From the NCBI GenBank assembly GCA_963818925.1, contig CAWFTN010000001.1, positions 2,542,001-2,606,000 on the forward strand: 64,000 nt of DNA, read 5' to 3'. The notes beneath the pieces are model-generated. The model ran no database searches and was not told the origin of the DNA. It saw nothing but the letters and a program-made list of their open reading frames with translations. Made by a program: the position numbers and the translations under genes. This DNA is from JAMXLG01 sp963818925 (lineage in GTDB: Bacteria > Vulcanimicrobiota > Vulcanimicrobiia > Vulcanimicrobiales > Vulcanimicrobiaceae). This document shows, piece after piece, positions 9,740 through 18,157 of the stretch; within the stretch, counting starts at the first letter, position 1; each line of letters starts with the position of its first letter.

Positions 9740-9838
9740 ACGAGCTTATAAGCCGAACGCGCAAACGATGCCTGCGCCTCGTCCGTTCAAGCTTGAAAGT
9801 GCGTCACACAACTGGATTGCGCTAGCGTTTATTAGCGC
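9740..9838. promoter_or_regulatory. Divergent promoter region with two palindromes
   Basis: The 99-bp space between divergent genes contains a TATAAG box (9745-9750, minus strand), a perfect 12-bp palindrome TTCAAGCTTGAA (9786-9797), and an inverted repeat GCGCTA/TAGCGC (9819-9824 and 9833-9838) that abuts the ATG of the plus-strand gene. The first palindrome could be an operator for either gene. The second could form a hairpin at the translation start. Function is inferred from position only. Confidence 0.4.
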
Positions 9839-10345
9839 ATGAAGCGTGTTTTTTTGATTGCATATGCATTGCAATTCCTAACGATCGGCGGAACATCCAA
9901 TGCGGCGACGCAGCCGGCTCCATGCGCCGCACCGGCAAATCATGAATTCGATTTCTGGGTGGGCTCGTGGCGCGTCGCCGACCGTACTGGAAAGTTCCAG
10001 GGCACAAACAACGTGACGAGAGAGTTCAACGGTTGCGTCATTCAAGAACATTGGGCCGGCGCCGGCGGCTCGCGGGGCTCCAGCTTCAACACGTTCTTGC
10101 CGACGGTCAACAAATGGCAGCAAACGTGGGTCGACAATAGCGGCCTAACCCTGCACTTGATGGGCGGCCTTACCGGCAACACGATGATCCTCTCCGGCAA
10201 CCGGACGGCATCCGACGGAACGCAGCTAACGGATCGGATCTCGTGGACCCCGCTTCCCGACGGACGCGTACGTCAACATTGGCAACAACGCGACACGCAC
10301 CAGAACTGGCACGACGTGTTCGACGGCTATTACTCGCGCCAATAA
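9839..10345 (+). CDS. Secreted DUF1579-like protein
   Basis: A 168-residue protein with a signal peptide ending near residue 22 (SNA-A). The mature part starts with EFDFWVGSWRV, the hallmark of DUF1579-like, lipocalin/FABP-type beta-barrels of about 150 residues, followed by repeated strands (VIQEHWAG, WQQTWVDNSG, DRISWTPLPDGRVRQHWQ). These proteins are common in soil bacteria and their ligand is unknown. The ATG directly follows an inverted repeat and has no evident ribosome-binding site. It is divergent from the 8708-9739 hydrolase. Confidence 0.75.
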   Translation: MKRVFLIAYALQFLTIGGTSNAATQPAPCAAPANHEFDFWVGSWRVADRTGKFQGTNNVTREFNGCVIQEHWAGAGGSRGSSFNTFLPTVNKWQQTWVDNSGLTLHLMGGLTGNTMILSGNRTASDGTQLTDRISWTPLPDGRVRQHWQQRDTHQNWHDVFDGYYSRQ

Positions 10346-10486
10346 CTGGGATTGCCGCCGCACGAAGCTCTTGACTATCCTCTGAGGAGCCGAGGGCACT
10401 TTAGAGGCGATGTCATGAGGCTTCGTGCCTACAATAAGGTACCGATTACCCTCACGACCATTTCGCAGAACGACTATGGTTCTGCT

Positions 10487-13400
10487 ATGCGGCTATCTCT
10501 TTTCTTCTCAACTATTGCTGTAACTTGCTTCTTCCTCGCCGCTTGTTCGGGCCACGGTGGCGGTCTGCTTCCTCCGGCGAAACACAACGCTGTTTCGCAT
10601 CGCCTAAAGCCTTTTGACGCAAGTGGGTCCTTCGAGCAACTCGTGCTTCAAAGCAATCCCACGCAGTACTTGGAATTAGAAGATACAGCCTGCTGTACGG
10701 CATCGAACATTGGGTCGAGCGGCGCAAGCGGTACCTACAGTTCATCGAATGTCACGTACTCACTCCCGGGACCGCTGCAGGGCGAAACGTCGACCGCGAT
10801 CGGCCTCCCCGGCAACACCGTTGCAACTCCGACGAGCAGCGGAGTTTCCGTACCTAATCCATCGACGAGCGGCGCTTTCACCGTTGAAGATTGGGTGTAC
10901 CCGGTCTTCACGAGCACGTACAGCAGCGTCAATTCCTACTACACAATTTGGGGTTACAACAGCAGCCATCGGCTGTTGATCAGCAACGCGTCCACGGCTA
11001 AAGGCCAGCTCCTCACGCAGTTCGGTGCAATCAATTTCCGATCGACCGCAAAACTTACCGCGAACGTTTGGAATCAGGTGGTCTTCGTTTATGACGGGAT
11101 CAATGAATATTTTTACATCAACGGTGTTCTCGACAGTTCCCAAGCGGTGACCGGCGTTTCGGTTTCGTCGGCATACTGGCTCGGGCAGTATGATACGGGC
11201 AAGTTTTATAAATTCGATGGACAAATCGCCCAGCACATCGTCTTCCCGACGGCGCTGTCCGCATCAGTGATTCAAAGTCACTACACAGCAGCTGAGACCG
11301 CCTCAGGGTCGACGCCTACGCCTATGCCGACGCCGACGCCAAGTCCGACGTCGGGTCCCACTGGTAGTCCGCAGTTCGCGCAGCAGACGAGCGGAGCACA
11401 ATTTGCGCCGAGCACGATTAACGTCAAGTTTCGAAACGCGCCCGCTGCGGGCGACGTTCTTCTTGTTTTCTTCCATAATGACGGCAGCTCTACCGGGGGC
11501 GCGGTTACATACGCGCTCCCGTCCGGATGGACGCAAATCGATGTGGACACCTCGAGAGCGCCTCAAACGTATGAAGCCTTCTATCACGTCGCGGGCGCAG
11601 GCGAGTCGGGCACATATAGTTTCACGCCGGCGTGTCCGTGCAGAGAGCACGTATGGAGCGCTGTTGAATTCTCCGGCGTAAACACCGCTTCGCCGATCGA
11701 TGGACACGGGTTTTCCTATCCCGCTAATACCACGACATGGACAACGCCGAACGAAATACCGACACAGTCAGGCGATCTCGCCGTTGTCGCAATGATGCCG
11801 ACCTCTACCGCGAGTCTCACGTGGACGAACGCAAATGGCTGGACCACCGATCAAGGGTCAACCACGACGTGGGACGCCGAAATCATACAGGAATCGCAAC
11901 CCGGCACCAGTGCGGTTTCGGAGACGTCAACGCTCTCGGCATCAAGTCACGGTTACGCAGCAATTGTGCTGCTTGCGCCGGCAAGTGGGAGCGGAGCGAC
12001 GCCTCAGCCGACGTCCACGCCGGGGACGTATTCGGATTGGAGTACATTCGGCGACAATCTACAGCGAACAGGATACAATCCAAACGAAACGACGCTGAAT
12101 ACGACGAACGTTGCAAATGGTCTGCAACTCGCTTGGGCATCCGCGGACCTTGGCGGAGCGGTCGCAGCACAACCGATTCTCGCGTCAAACGTCTCGATCA
12201 ACGGAACGCCGACGAACGTGCTGTACGTCGGCGCCGAGAACGATGTCTTTTACGCGATCAACGCTGATACCGGCGCAATCATTTGGCAGAATTCGACACT
12301 CGGTACACCGGTGCAAGGCGGATGCGGGGACCTGCCCGGCGGACAGTTCGGCATTACCGGCACCGCAACATTCGATAAGAATGCCGGTGTGGTGTATGTC
12401 GCCGATGCCTCCGGTGTTGTGCATGCGCTGTCGATGACGTCCGGCGCTGAACAATGGAATGCAAATGCACTCCTGGATCCAAACACGGGCACGATCGTCG
12501 GAGCTCCGAATCAGGACCACATCTACGGTGCGCTCACACTCAATCCGGTAACCGGCCTCATCTACGCATACACGGGCAGCGTGTGCGAACTGCCGCCCTG
12601 GCACGGACGGATCGTTGCCATCAGCACCGCAACACACAACGTCGTTGCAGCGTTCTTTCCGGGACGAACCGGTAATGGCCAAACGGGCACCGCGTATTGC
12701 GGCGGCGGAATCTGGGGAATGGGAGGCGCATCGATCGATCCCATCACGAACAACGTTTTTGTCACAACCGGCAACATCGAATCCGCAACAACCGGAGGCT
12801 GCATCACCGATCCGCAGGGAGAAACGTACCCATACGGCGACGCTGTTGTCGAATTAGATCAAAACTTGAATCCGCTGAGTTTCCAGACGGCGACAATCAA
12901 CGGTAAAAACGTTAGCGGCGACTCCGACTACGGCGCGACGCCAATGCTGTACCAAACGGGTTGCGCGTTAGAACAAGCATCGGCAAAGAATAAAGACGGT
13001 TACATCTACACCTATGGTGAGAATTCGGGACTCACATTCGAGCAGCAAGAGCAGCTTGCGCCGAAGACGGACGCTGGTCAGTTCATCGGCGTCCCCGCCT
13101 ACGATCCTACGAATGGCATCCTGTACGTCGGAAATCCGGCGCAAGTCGGAAATTTTGCGCACGGCCTCAACGCCTTATCGACCAGTGGTTGTTCGGGGCT
13201 CAGCCTCTTGTGGAAGGCCAGCATTGGGTCCGCTAACACAACGGCGCAAGACAACCAGGCGCCGACTGTTGCAAACGGTGTGGTGTTTTTCACCGACGGT
13301 ATCGATAACCAACTTTGGGCGTTCAACGACGCAAACGGTACTCTGTTGTGGCAAAGCGGAACGCTGATGGGATCTCCATGTACATCGTACGGAACGCCGT

Positions 13401-13540
13401 GCGGCGTTTTCGGTGCGCCCACCGTCGATCAACGCGTGTATGTCGGGTCGTTCGACCACAAGGTCTACGCATTCAGTCTTAGCTCAACGGGAGCGTCAGC
13501 GCATTATAGAACCCGCAAGAAGCCGACAACTGTTCGATAG
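10487..13540 (+). CDS. Multidomain lipoprotein: LamG-like, Pro/Thr linkers, PQQ-like beta-propeller
   Basis: A 1018-residue protein. The ATG at 10487 is chosen because it directly begins a lipoprotein signal (MRLSLFF...FLAAC, lipobox LAAC); earlier in-frame starts would bury it. After the lipid cysteine come a concanavalin/LamG-like domain (about residues 45-250), a TPTP/PTPSP linker near 270, a second beta-sandwich (about 290-495), another short Pro/Thr linker, and a PQQ-like beta-propeller (about 510-1000). The propeller has blades such as NVLYVGAENDVFYAINADTG followed by Trp-containing strands. It is probably exported to an outer surface, binding carbohydrate or acting as a dehydrogenase-like scaffold. 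Catalytic residues of PQQ alcohol dehydrogenases are not clearly present, so enzymatic activity is uncertain. Confidence 0.75.
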   Translation: MRLSLFFSTIAVTCFFLAACSGHGGGLLPPAKHNAVSHRLKPFDASGSFEQLVLQSNPTQYLELEDTACCTASNIGSSGASGTYSSSNVTYSLPGPLQGETSTAIGLPGNTVATPTSSGVSVPNPSTSGAFTVEDWVYPVFTSTYSSVNSYYTIWGYNSSHRLLISNASTAKGQLLTQFGAINFRSTAKLTANVWNQVVFVYDGINEYFYINGVLDSSQAVTGVSVSSAYWLGQYDTGKFYKFDGQIAQHIVFPTALSASVIQSHYTAAETASGSTPTPMPTPTPSPTSGPTGSPQFAQQTSGAQFAPSTINVKFRNAPAAGDVLLVFFHNDGSSTGGAVTYALPSGWTQIDVDTSRAPQTYEAFYHVAGAGESGTYSFTPACPCREHVWSAVEFSGVNTASPIDGHGFSYPANTTTWTTPNEIPTQSGDLAVVAMMPTSTASLTWTNANGWTTDQGSTTTWDAEIIQESQPGTSAVSETSTLSASSHGYAAIVLLAPASGSGATPQPTSTPGTYSDWSTFGDNLQRTGYNPNETTLNTTNVANGLQLAWASADLGGAVAAQPILASNVSINGTPTNVLYVGAENDVFYAINADTGAIIWQNSTLGTPVQGGCGDLPGGQFGITGTATFDKNAGVVYVADASGVVHALSMTSGAEQWNANALLDPNTGTIVGAPNQDHIYGALTLNPVTGLIYAYTGSVCELPPWHGRIVAISTATHNVVAAFFPGRTGNGQTGTAYCGGGIWGMGGASIDPITNNVFVTTGNIESATTGGCITDPQGETYPYGDAVVELDQNLNPLSFQTATINGKNVSGDSDYGATPMLYQTGCALEQASAKNKDGYIYTYGENSGLTFEQQEQLAPKTDAGQFIGVPAYDPTNGILYVGNPAQVGNFAHGLNALSTSGCSGLSLLWKASIGSANTTAQDNQAPTVANGVVFFTDGIDNQLWAFNDANGTLLWQSGTLMGSPCTSYGTPCGVFGAPTVDQRVYVGSFDHKVYAFSLSSTGASAHYRTRKKPTTVR

Positions 13541-13593
13541 TTTGCGATATCCGGATAAGCGAGTCAATTGACGCGCGCGGTGTTCAATCGTCA

Positions 13594-13607
13594 TGCTAGC
13601 GCTAGCA
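13594..13607. promoter_or_regulatory. Perfect 14-bp palindrome upstream of the VOC gene
   Basis: TGCTAGCGCTAGCA is a perfect inverted repeat that lies 22 bases before the ATG at 13630. Its position fits an operator for a dimeric repressor. No regulator gene is adjacent. Confidence 0.35.
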
Positions 13608-13629
13608 GCACATGAGATTGGAGTCATCG

Positions 13630-14085
13630 ATGGATCAAGTACGAGTCGAGCAGTCGAACTTTCAAATGCCACCGCGCGAGGGAATTACCGTCGCTCACTT
13701 TATCACGGTGGCCGACATGCAACGCTCCGTTGAGTTCTATGCCAAGGTCTTCGGTGGAAGCATTGTAAGCAGAGGCGATGCCGGAGGCGCGCCGCCGTAC
13801 ATTAAAATCGCAAACACCTGGCTGATCGTCAATGTCGGCGGTGGTCCAACGCCCGATAAACCCACCGTAACGCTTCGACCGCCGCCCGATCCCAATGAGA
13901 TCAGCAGCTTCATGAATATCCGCGTCGCAGATATTCAAGCGTGCTACGAGCTATGGCGCAGCCGTGGAGCAACGTTCCTAACCGAACCGATCGATAAGTA
14001 CGGCGAGATTCGATGCTATATCCGCGATCCCGACGATTATATTATAGAAGTCGGCCAGAGCAAAACCGGCGTACAGTACGGCTAA
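13630..14085 (+). CDS. VOC (glyoxalase/dioxygenase) superfamily protein
   Basis: A 151-residue single-unit VOC protein. Two beta-alpha-beta-beta-beta modules are visible: ITVAHFITVADMQRSVEFYAKVFGG at about residues 19-43 and the second half from FMNIRVADIQACYELW to YIRDPDDYIIEVGQ. The closing DPDDYIIE motif carries the usual metal-ligand glutamate. The start at 13630 follows a GGAG element; an in-frame ATG six codons upstream lacks one. VOC proteins range from glyoxalase to antibiotic-binding proteins; the specific role is unknown. Confidence 0.8.
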   Translation: MDQVRVEQSNFQMPPREGITVAHFITVADMQRSVEFYAKVFGGSIVSRGDAGGAPPYIKIANTWLIVNVGGGPTPDKPTVTLRPPPDPNEISSFMNIRVADIQACYELWRSRGATFLTEPIDKYGEIRCYIRDPDDYIIEVGQSKTGVQYG

Positions 14086-14102
14086 GGAGACCGAGGACCA
14101 AG

Positions 14103-14363
14103 GGCGAGCGCGATCATGTGGGACTTGCGGCAGTTGAAGGGCGACGTTACGCGGTGGGTGGGCGCATTGACAACTTCAGCCACGATACATCGTATGTCGA
14201 TATTTATGATCCGTCCGTAAACCGCTCCAGCGAAGGAAGCCCGCTGCCGTCGAAACGCAGCGGCATGGCGGTTGCGGTTTACGGGAATCAAGACTTCGCC
14301 ATCGGCGGTGAAATAACGGCGGCATCTTCACCAACACGAATTGTACAACCGCAGAACCAATAG
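14103..14363 (+). pseudogene. Kelch-repeat gene remnant
   Basis: An open stretch with no convincing start encodes about 1.5 kelch motifs: AAVEGRRYAVGGRID, a VDIYDP segment, then LPSKRSGMAVAVYG followed by FAIGGE. These are the GG-doublet and R-x-G patterns of kelch beta-propeller blades. The usual Trp between blades and all other blades are missing. The stop follows soon after. It looks like a leftover of a larger propeller gene adjacent to the VOC gene. Confidence 0.5.
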
Positions 14364-14475
14364 TCGGAGATGAAGGGCATGATGTGCGGGCGCCCACTCA
14401 CCGACGCCTTCAGCAGAATTGCAAAAGGGGTAGAACAGAGCTCGTAGCAAGAATCGCATTTGAGGCCCGCGTGTT

Positions 14476-15615
14476 CTAAACCGGCATGAGATCCAATTCT
14501 TCGGCGAGCGGATGCGAGTCCGATGCGAGATATGGTGGATGCCATTTGCCGTCGGTTTCATACGTCACGAAACCGAGTTGACCGCCTTTGCGGTTCGGCG
14601 GAAGTCCGATATTGAATAGCGTTTCGTCGACGCTGTTGTACCACGTCCCGATCTTCATGATTCGACGCGCATCAACGCCGGTCGCGATCTCGCGTCCAAG
14701 CATCTTCGCGGTTTCCGCCATGAACTTTACCTGCTCCACGGTTCCCAAACGCCGGCCTTTTTGCGGCGCCCAGATCGTATCTTCAATACCCACGCGCACA
14801 TGCTGACCGAAGGCAATCGCCGCCATGCAGAGGGGATAAACGGTGCGCATCCACGACTCCATGAACATGATCGAGCCGTGCGGCGACCTTCGAATATACT
14901 CCATCATATCGAACGGATTGCGACTGGCTGCGCCGCCACCGATCGCGACGAGCTGGTGATTCAACGGCCCCATATACGCGCCGGCACGCACAAGGCGCTC
15001 GACCGTCTCCAGCTGCTGTACGTGGCCAAGCATGAAGAACGGCTGAATGTCGTTTGCTCTGAGCCGTTTGAGGTGCTCAAGATAGAAGGCCGGCCCAGCC
15101 TCAGCGATCATTTCCATGTACGCTTGCTGCACCGCGGCGTTCGCCATGTGTGTTCCCGCCACGTCGTCAGGCGTCGACATCTCGATGACGTTCATTGCGG
15201 CCGAGCCGATCGCGATCGTAATTTGATCCGGCTTGGGGTCGAGCTCTGCGAGCATATGCCGAGTGTCGTACGTCTGCCATTTCGCCTTTTCGCCCTCGCC
15301 TTCGGGAGCGAAAGAAATTGAGCCGCCGACCTCGATGAGCATGTCGGGCACCGCGTCACGCAGACGTCCTATCAAGTAGTCGTACTCGCTGAACTTCTTC
15401 GAAATCTTGCCCGTCTTGGGATCTCGAACGTGGACGTGCAAGACGGAAGCGCCTGCATTGTAACAGTCCACGGCCTTTTTCACTTGGTCATCCCAGCTTA
15501 CGGCGATGTCCTCGCTGAAGTCGCCCGGAAGCCACTGTGGACCCCACGGCGCAGCTTTGATAATGAGCTTCTCCATGTTCTCGGGAAGCAGTGAATCATC
15601 GGAATAGTATGCCAT
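14476..15615 (-). CDS. Beta-keto acid cleavage enzyme (BKACE/Kce family, DUF849)
   Basis: A 379-residue TIM-barrel protein with an N-terminal KLIIKAAPWG strand, the zinc-binding HVHVRDPKTG motif near residue 65, and a GIEDTIW segment later in the barrel. Family members condense a beta-keto acid with acetyl-CoA, as in 3-keto-5-aminohexanoate cleavage of lysine fermentation, or act on related substrates such as dehydrocarnitine. At 379 residues it is longer than the usual 280-310, with an extra N-terminal extension and an insertion. ATG with GAGG 6 bases upstream. Substrate unknown; no other lysine-fermentation genes are nearby. Confidence 0.85.
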   Translation of the reverse strand: MAYYSDDSLLPENMEKLIIKAAPWGPQWLPGDFSEDIAVSWDDQVKKAVDCYNAGASVLHVHVRDPKTGKISKKFSEYDYLIGRLRDAVPDMLIEVGGSISFAPEGEGEKAKWQTYDTRHMLAELDPKPDQITIAIGSAAMNVIEMSTPDDVAGTHMANAAVQQAYMEMIAEAGPAFYLEHLKRLRANDIQPFFMLGHVQQLETVERLVRAGAYMGPLNHQLVAIGGGAASRNPFDMMEYIRRSPHGSIMFMESWMRTVYPLCMAAIAFGQHVRVGIEDTIWAPQKGRRLGTVEQVKFMAETAKMLGREIATGVDARRIMKIGTWYNSVDETLFNIGLPPNRKGGQLGFVTYETDGKWHPPYLASDSHPLAEELDLMPV

Positions 15616-16252
15616 GGCTGCCTCTAGCTTTAGACGCGTTCGGGTTTACGGAAAATGCGCGCCTAAATAATTTTTCCGTCTCTAATTTTTACGGCAAACG
15701 TTTCGGCGCCGCGGAAAGACGCCGGACAATCTTTCGAGTCGCGACCTTCCATCGAGCTGTCCGAAGATGAGTGATGAGCCGGTGTGCGGACAAGAGCCGT
15801 CGGGTCGCATTGTACCGCCGCGTGATCTATGCATCATATCCCAATCACGCAACGAGTCATTTCTATAAACCGTCTACGCGTATCACGAATCCGCGACCAT
15901 CGAAGGCTGGGGAAAAGAAAAAGGCTGGGCAAATCACGCAGCTCAAGCTGGTAGCAGCAACGGGAGTCGTACTCCGGACTGCCAATGGCTGCGAGCTCTA
16001 CAGAAAACGCGGTAAATCGATCGATTTTGCCGATTTACCACTGCGAGCTGATGCGGCCTTGTGCAATGCTAGGTACAAGTTGTGGTAAACGCCATCCGCT
16101 CGGTCGCCAATTTAAAAGCGACGCGTCGTGGTGTTGAATTGTCACATCAGACCAATTTGCTTCATGAGTCCAACGACATCGTAGAATAGCTTTTCCTTGA
16201 CGAATTGGCATTACTGAAACGCCGCGAACTGTCGGTCTGGGTACAAACCAGC
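15616..16252. other. 637-bp gene-poor stretch with an inverted repeat
   Basis: No reading frame here has a coding-like composition or a recognisable domain. The first 100 bp form the AT-richer upstream region of the minus-strand BKACE gene. A palindromic element with flanking direct repeats is at 15989-16049 (listed separately). Confidence 0.5.
15989..16049. repeat. Inverted repeat flanked by 9-bp direct repeats
   Basis: GGTAAATCG (16011-16019) and CGATTTACC (16031-16039) are perfect inverted 9-mers with an 11-base loop. CTGCGAGCT occurs just outside on both sides (15989-15997 and 16041-16049). The layout resembles a very short inverted-repeat insertion with target duplication, or an operator; neither is proven. 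Confidence 0.4.
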
Positions 16253-16450
16253 ATGCAACGTTTACAAAACAACTGCCGCCGCGGTGGCTGCAAATGTCAA
16301 GTCGATGGTCAAGGCGAATACTGCGACGACAAATGCAAGGCATCGAAAGACAGTGAACACTGTCCATGCCAGCACGCCGCCTGCGAATCGACGGACGAAA
16401 CTAAGGACGCGGCGCGTGAAGCAACGCGCGGTGATGAAAAAGTCTCCTGA
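16253..16450 (+). CDS. Bacterial metallothionein-like protein
   Basis: A 65-residue cysteine-rich protein. Its eight cysteines (8, 13, 15, 24, 28, 37, 39, 44) and two histidines (36, 41) follow the order of prokaryotic metallothioneins such as SmtA/BmtA: C-x-C, then YC-x-x-x-C, then HCPC-x-H-x-x-C. SmtA has nine cysteines, so one is missing, and the usual C-x-C-x-x-C-x-C start is reduced. It likely sequesters Zn, Cd or Cu in the cytoplasm. The charged tail (ETKDAAREATRGDEK) is beyond the metal-binding core. The ATG at 16253 puts the core at the N-terminus; an in-frame ATG 16 codons upstream is possible. There is no clear Shine-Dalgarno site and no metal-sensing regulator beside it. Confidence 0.75.
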   Translation: MQRLQNNCRRGGCKCQVDGQGEYCDDKCKASKDSEHCPCQHAACESTDETKDAAREATRGDEKVS

Positions 16451-16639
16451 AACCGCTTCTGCCACACGGGCTAGGCATTGGCTGGCCTCTTCGTGCCCGC
16501 TGATATTGTGGTCTTGGCACATTGTTAGATCGCGATTCGGATCGCCGGGACGCTGTCGCCCCGAACTTTAAACGATGTATGTCCCTCGGGCGTGGTGATC
16601 AGCCTAGCGCAATTGTTGCATTGATGCAGTGGCGGATGG

Positions 16640-17026
16640 TCAGCGTTGAGCGGAATAAATCGAACAGCACACACCAAGTGCCCTGAGACGCTGCCGTTCG
16701 TAGCGCTTTAATTCATTGACGAGCTGTTCGCAGCTAGGAAGTCCGCGGGCGAGAACCACAAAGCCGAAGCGCTCCCGCCGAACGATTGCGGGGAGGACGT
16801 CGACGATTGGGCCGCACGCGATGCGCGTATGCGCTTTAATGTCTGGACTCGAAATTGCTTGTTCGATGCGTGCGAGATGTTCCGTTGCTGTTTCATCGAT
16901 TGCATGATGGTAAATCCGAAGCGGTAAGAAAACGATCCCAGATAACGTGCCAAAGCGGCAAGGCGTCCACCGCAACGTGAAAGCCGCTACATGCACGTTT
17001 ATTACGGGCGGCCGCGCTCGCAGCAA
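16640..17026 (-). CDS. Possible universal-stress-protein-like fragment
   Basis: A 128-residue frame downstream of hsp20 on the same strand. The middle part (HLARIEQAI, then HTRIACGPIVDVLPAIVRRERFGFVVLARG) resembles the central and second beta-alpha-beta portions of a UspA domain. There is no ATP-binding G-x2-G-x9-G(S/T) signature and the N-terminal 40 residues do not fit. It could be a decayed usp gene or a chance frame. It is listed for its position next to Hsp20 in a stress-gene region. Confidence 0.35.
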   Translation of the reverse strand: MLRARPPVINVHVAAFTLRWTPCRFGTLSGIVFLPLRIYHHAIDETATEHLARIEQAISSPDIKAHTRIACGPIVDVLPAIVRRERFGFVVLARGLPSCEQLVNELKRYERQRLRALGVCCSIYSAQR

Positions 17027-17053
17027 CAGGCGGCCGCCCTGGTGAGCGCCGTA

Positions 17054-17455
17054 CTAAATGTGCTTGACTAGGATCTTCTTGGGCTGCATTTCGGGACGGC
17101 GATCAAGCAATAGCGTGAGCATACCGTCCCTTACACGAGCCTCGATCTGGTCCGCATCGACGTCTTCAGGAACCGTGAACGACCGGCTGAAGTTTCGGCG
17201 TTCAGTCTTGCCCGAGACGGTGACGACGTTATCTTGGTACGAGATCTCAATATCACTCGGGCCGTAGCCCGGAACGGGCACGTCTACCTCATAACCACGT
17301 TCCGTACGCGTGACGTCGTAGTCAAAGGCCCAAGAGGCGCGCAGCGCGGAGAGCGGATCCAAGCCCAGCAGGTCATTGAACGGAGCAAAAACATTGCTCA
17401 ACGTCCGGGTCTTGCCGACATCGCCATGTTGGCGGCGGGCGAGAGTCGTAGTCAT
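17054..17455 (-). CDS. Small heat-shock protein, Hsp20 family
   Basis: A 133-residue alpha-crystallin-type chaperone. The N-terminal arm (FAPFNDLLGLDPLSALR) precedes the alpha-crystallin domain with the strands EVDVPVPGYGPSDIEISYQDNVVTVSGKTERR, SRSFTVPEDVD and the DGMLTLLL strand. The family IXI-type tail is reduced to ILVKHI. It binds unfolding proteins in an ATP-independent way. The ATG at 17455 has AAGGAGGA about 10 bases upstream, and a consensus-like promoter sits 50-80 bases before it. Longer upstream reading of the frame is not supported. Probable stress-induced gene. Confidence 0.9.
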   Translation of the reverse strand: MTTTLARRQHGDVGKTRTLSNVFAPFNDLLGLDPLSALRASWAFDYDVTRTERGYEVDVPVPGYGPSDIEISYQDNVVTVSGKTERRNFSRSFTVPEDVDADQIEARVRDGMLTLLLDRRPEMQPKKILVKHI

Positions 17456-17505
17456 CAGGGATACATCCTCCTTCTCAACAGCGTGATGACCTTCTCCAAT
17501 TTCGT

Positions 17506-17533
17506 ATTTTACTCGCGCTGGCGCTCTCGTCAA
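17506..17533 (-). promoter_or_regulatory. Sigma-70-like promoter of hsp20
   Basis: On the minus strand TTGACG (17528-17533) and TAAAAT (17506-17511) are separated by 16 bases. This predicts a start near 17499 and a leader of about 45 bases ending in AAGGAGGA. No CIRCE inverted repeat was seen, so heat control by HrcA is not supported. Confidence 0.6.
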
Positions 17534-18157
17534 GGGATTGCTAACTGGTGTGATTTGCCCGATGAGTGCCGAGATCGTTGCGACCACCTAGGACAGCACG
17601 AGCCAACCAGACGCGTAGCCGTATGTGTGCGCGAGCAACAGACCGGGCAGCACTCCCACTCCGACGCCCGACGGTATTAATAGGGCGAAAGGCGGTGCTC
17701 AGTATCTGCATTACCCGTGCTCGTCAACGCGCCGAGCATTGAATACCGTTTGACCGCGCTCGGCGAAGCACTTCTCAAGTCGATGAGCGCACTGGTGGAG
17801 TGGGCGGACGCAGCCACCTCGTGATACAGCAAGCGCGAGCCCGACTCGACGCGCTCGAGGGTGCCGCTCGCTAAGCCCGTCATGACCGCGACGCGCGTTT
17901 AACCTCCATTTCGCACGGATCGAAAGTTCGCACGCGCATCTTCTACCGCAGAAGCGGCATTGGCCGTCGCTTTCCAGCTCCGGTGAGAATGTCTGGTTGT
18001 TGTGTGTACATTGCTGTTTCCAGCCATTGCATTAGTGTCACGACCCGACGGCACCATGAATCACTATGCGCACGACCAGCCAACCGTAAGAAGCAGAAAC
18101 GTGCGCGGCCGCGAATGCACGCTGTTGACGACTCTATTGAAGACGGAGGAACATCAT
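17534..18157. other. Gene-poor stretch upstream of hsp20 and of the 18158 gene
   Basis: About 620 bases with no supported gene. Frames in it are short and lack recognisable domains or ribosome-binding sites. Its last part, just before 18158, holds the GGAGG site of the secreted protein gene. Confidence 0.5.

Noticed and set aside
15771..16088. A 105-residue plus-strand frame
   Set aside because: Start has no ribosome-binding site, composition is basic and random-looking, and it spans the inverted-repeat element.
16262..16571. Other long frames over the metallothionein gene
   Set aside because: Both alternative frames give random Arg/Thr-rich or hydrophobic chains, while the 16253 frame gives the ordered cysteine motif.
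17456..17600. CIRCE/HrcA operator upstream of hsp20
   Set aside because: No TTAGCACTC inverted repeat was found; only a sigma-70-type promoter is supported.
17677..17883. A 68-residue minus-strand frame
   Set aside because: No ribosome-binding site, no motif and no neighbour context.
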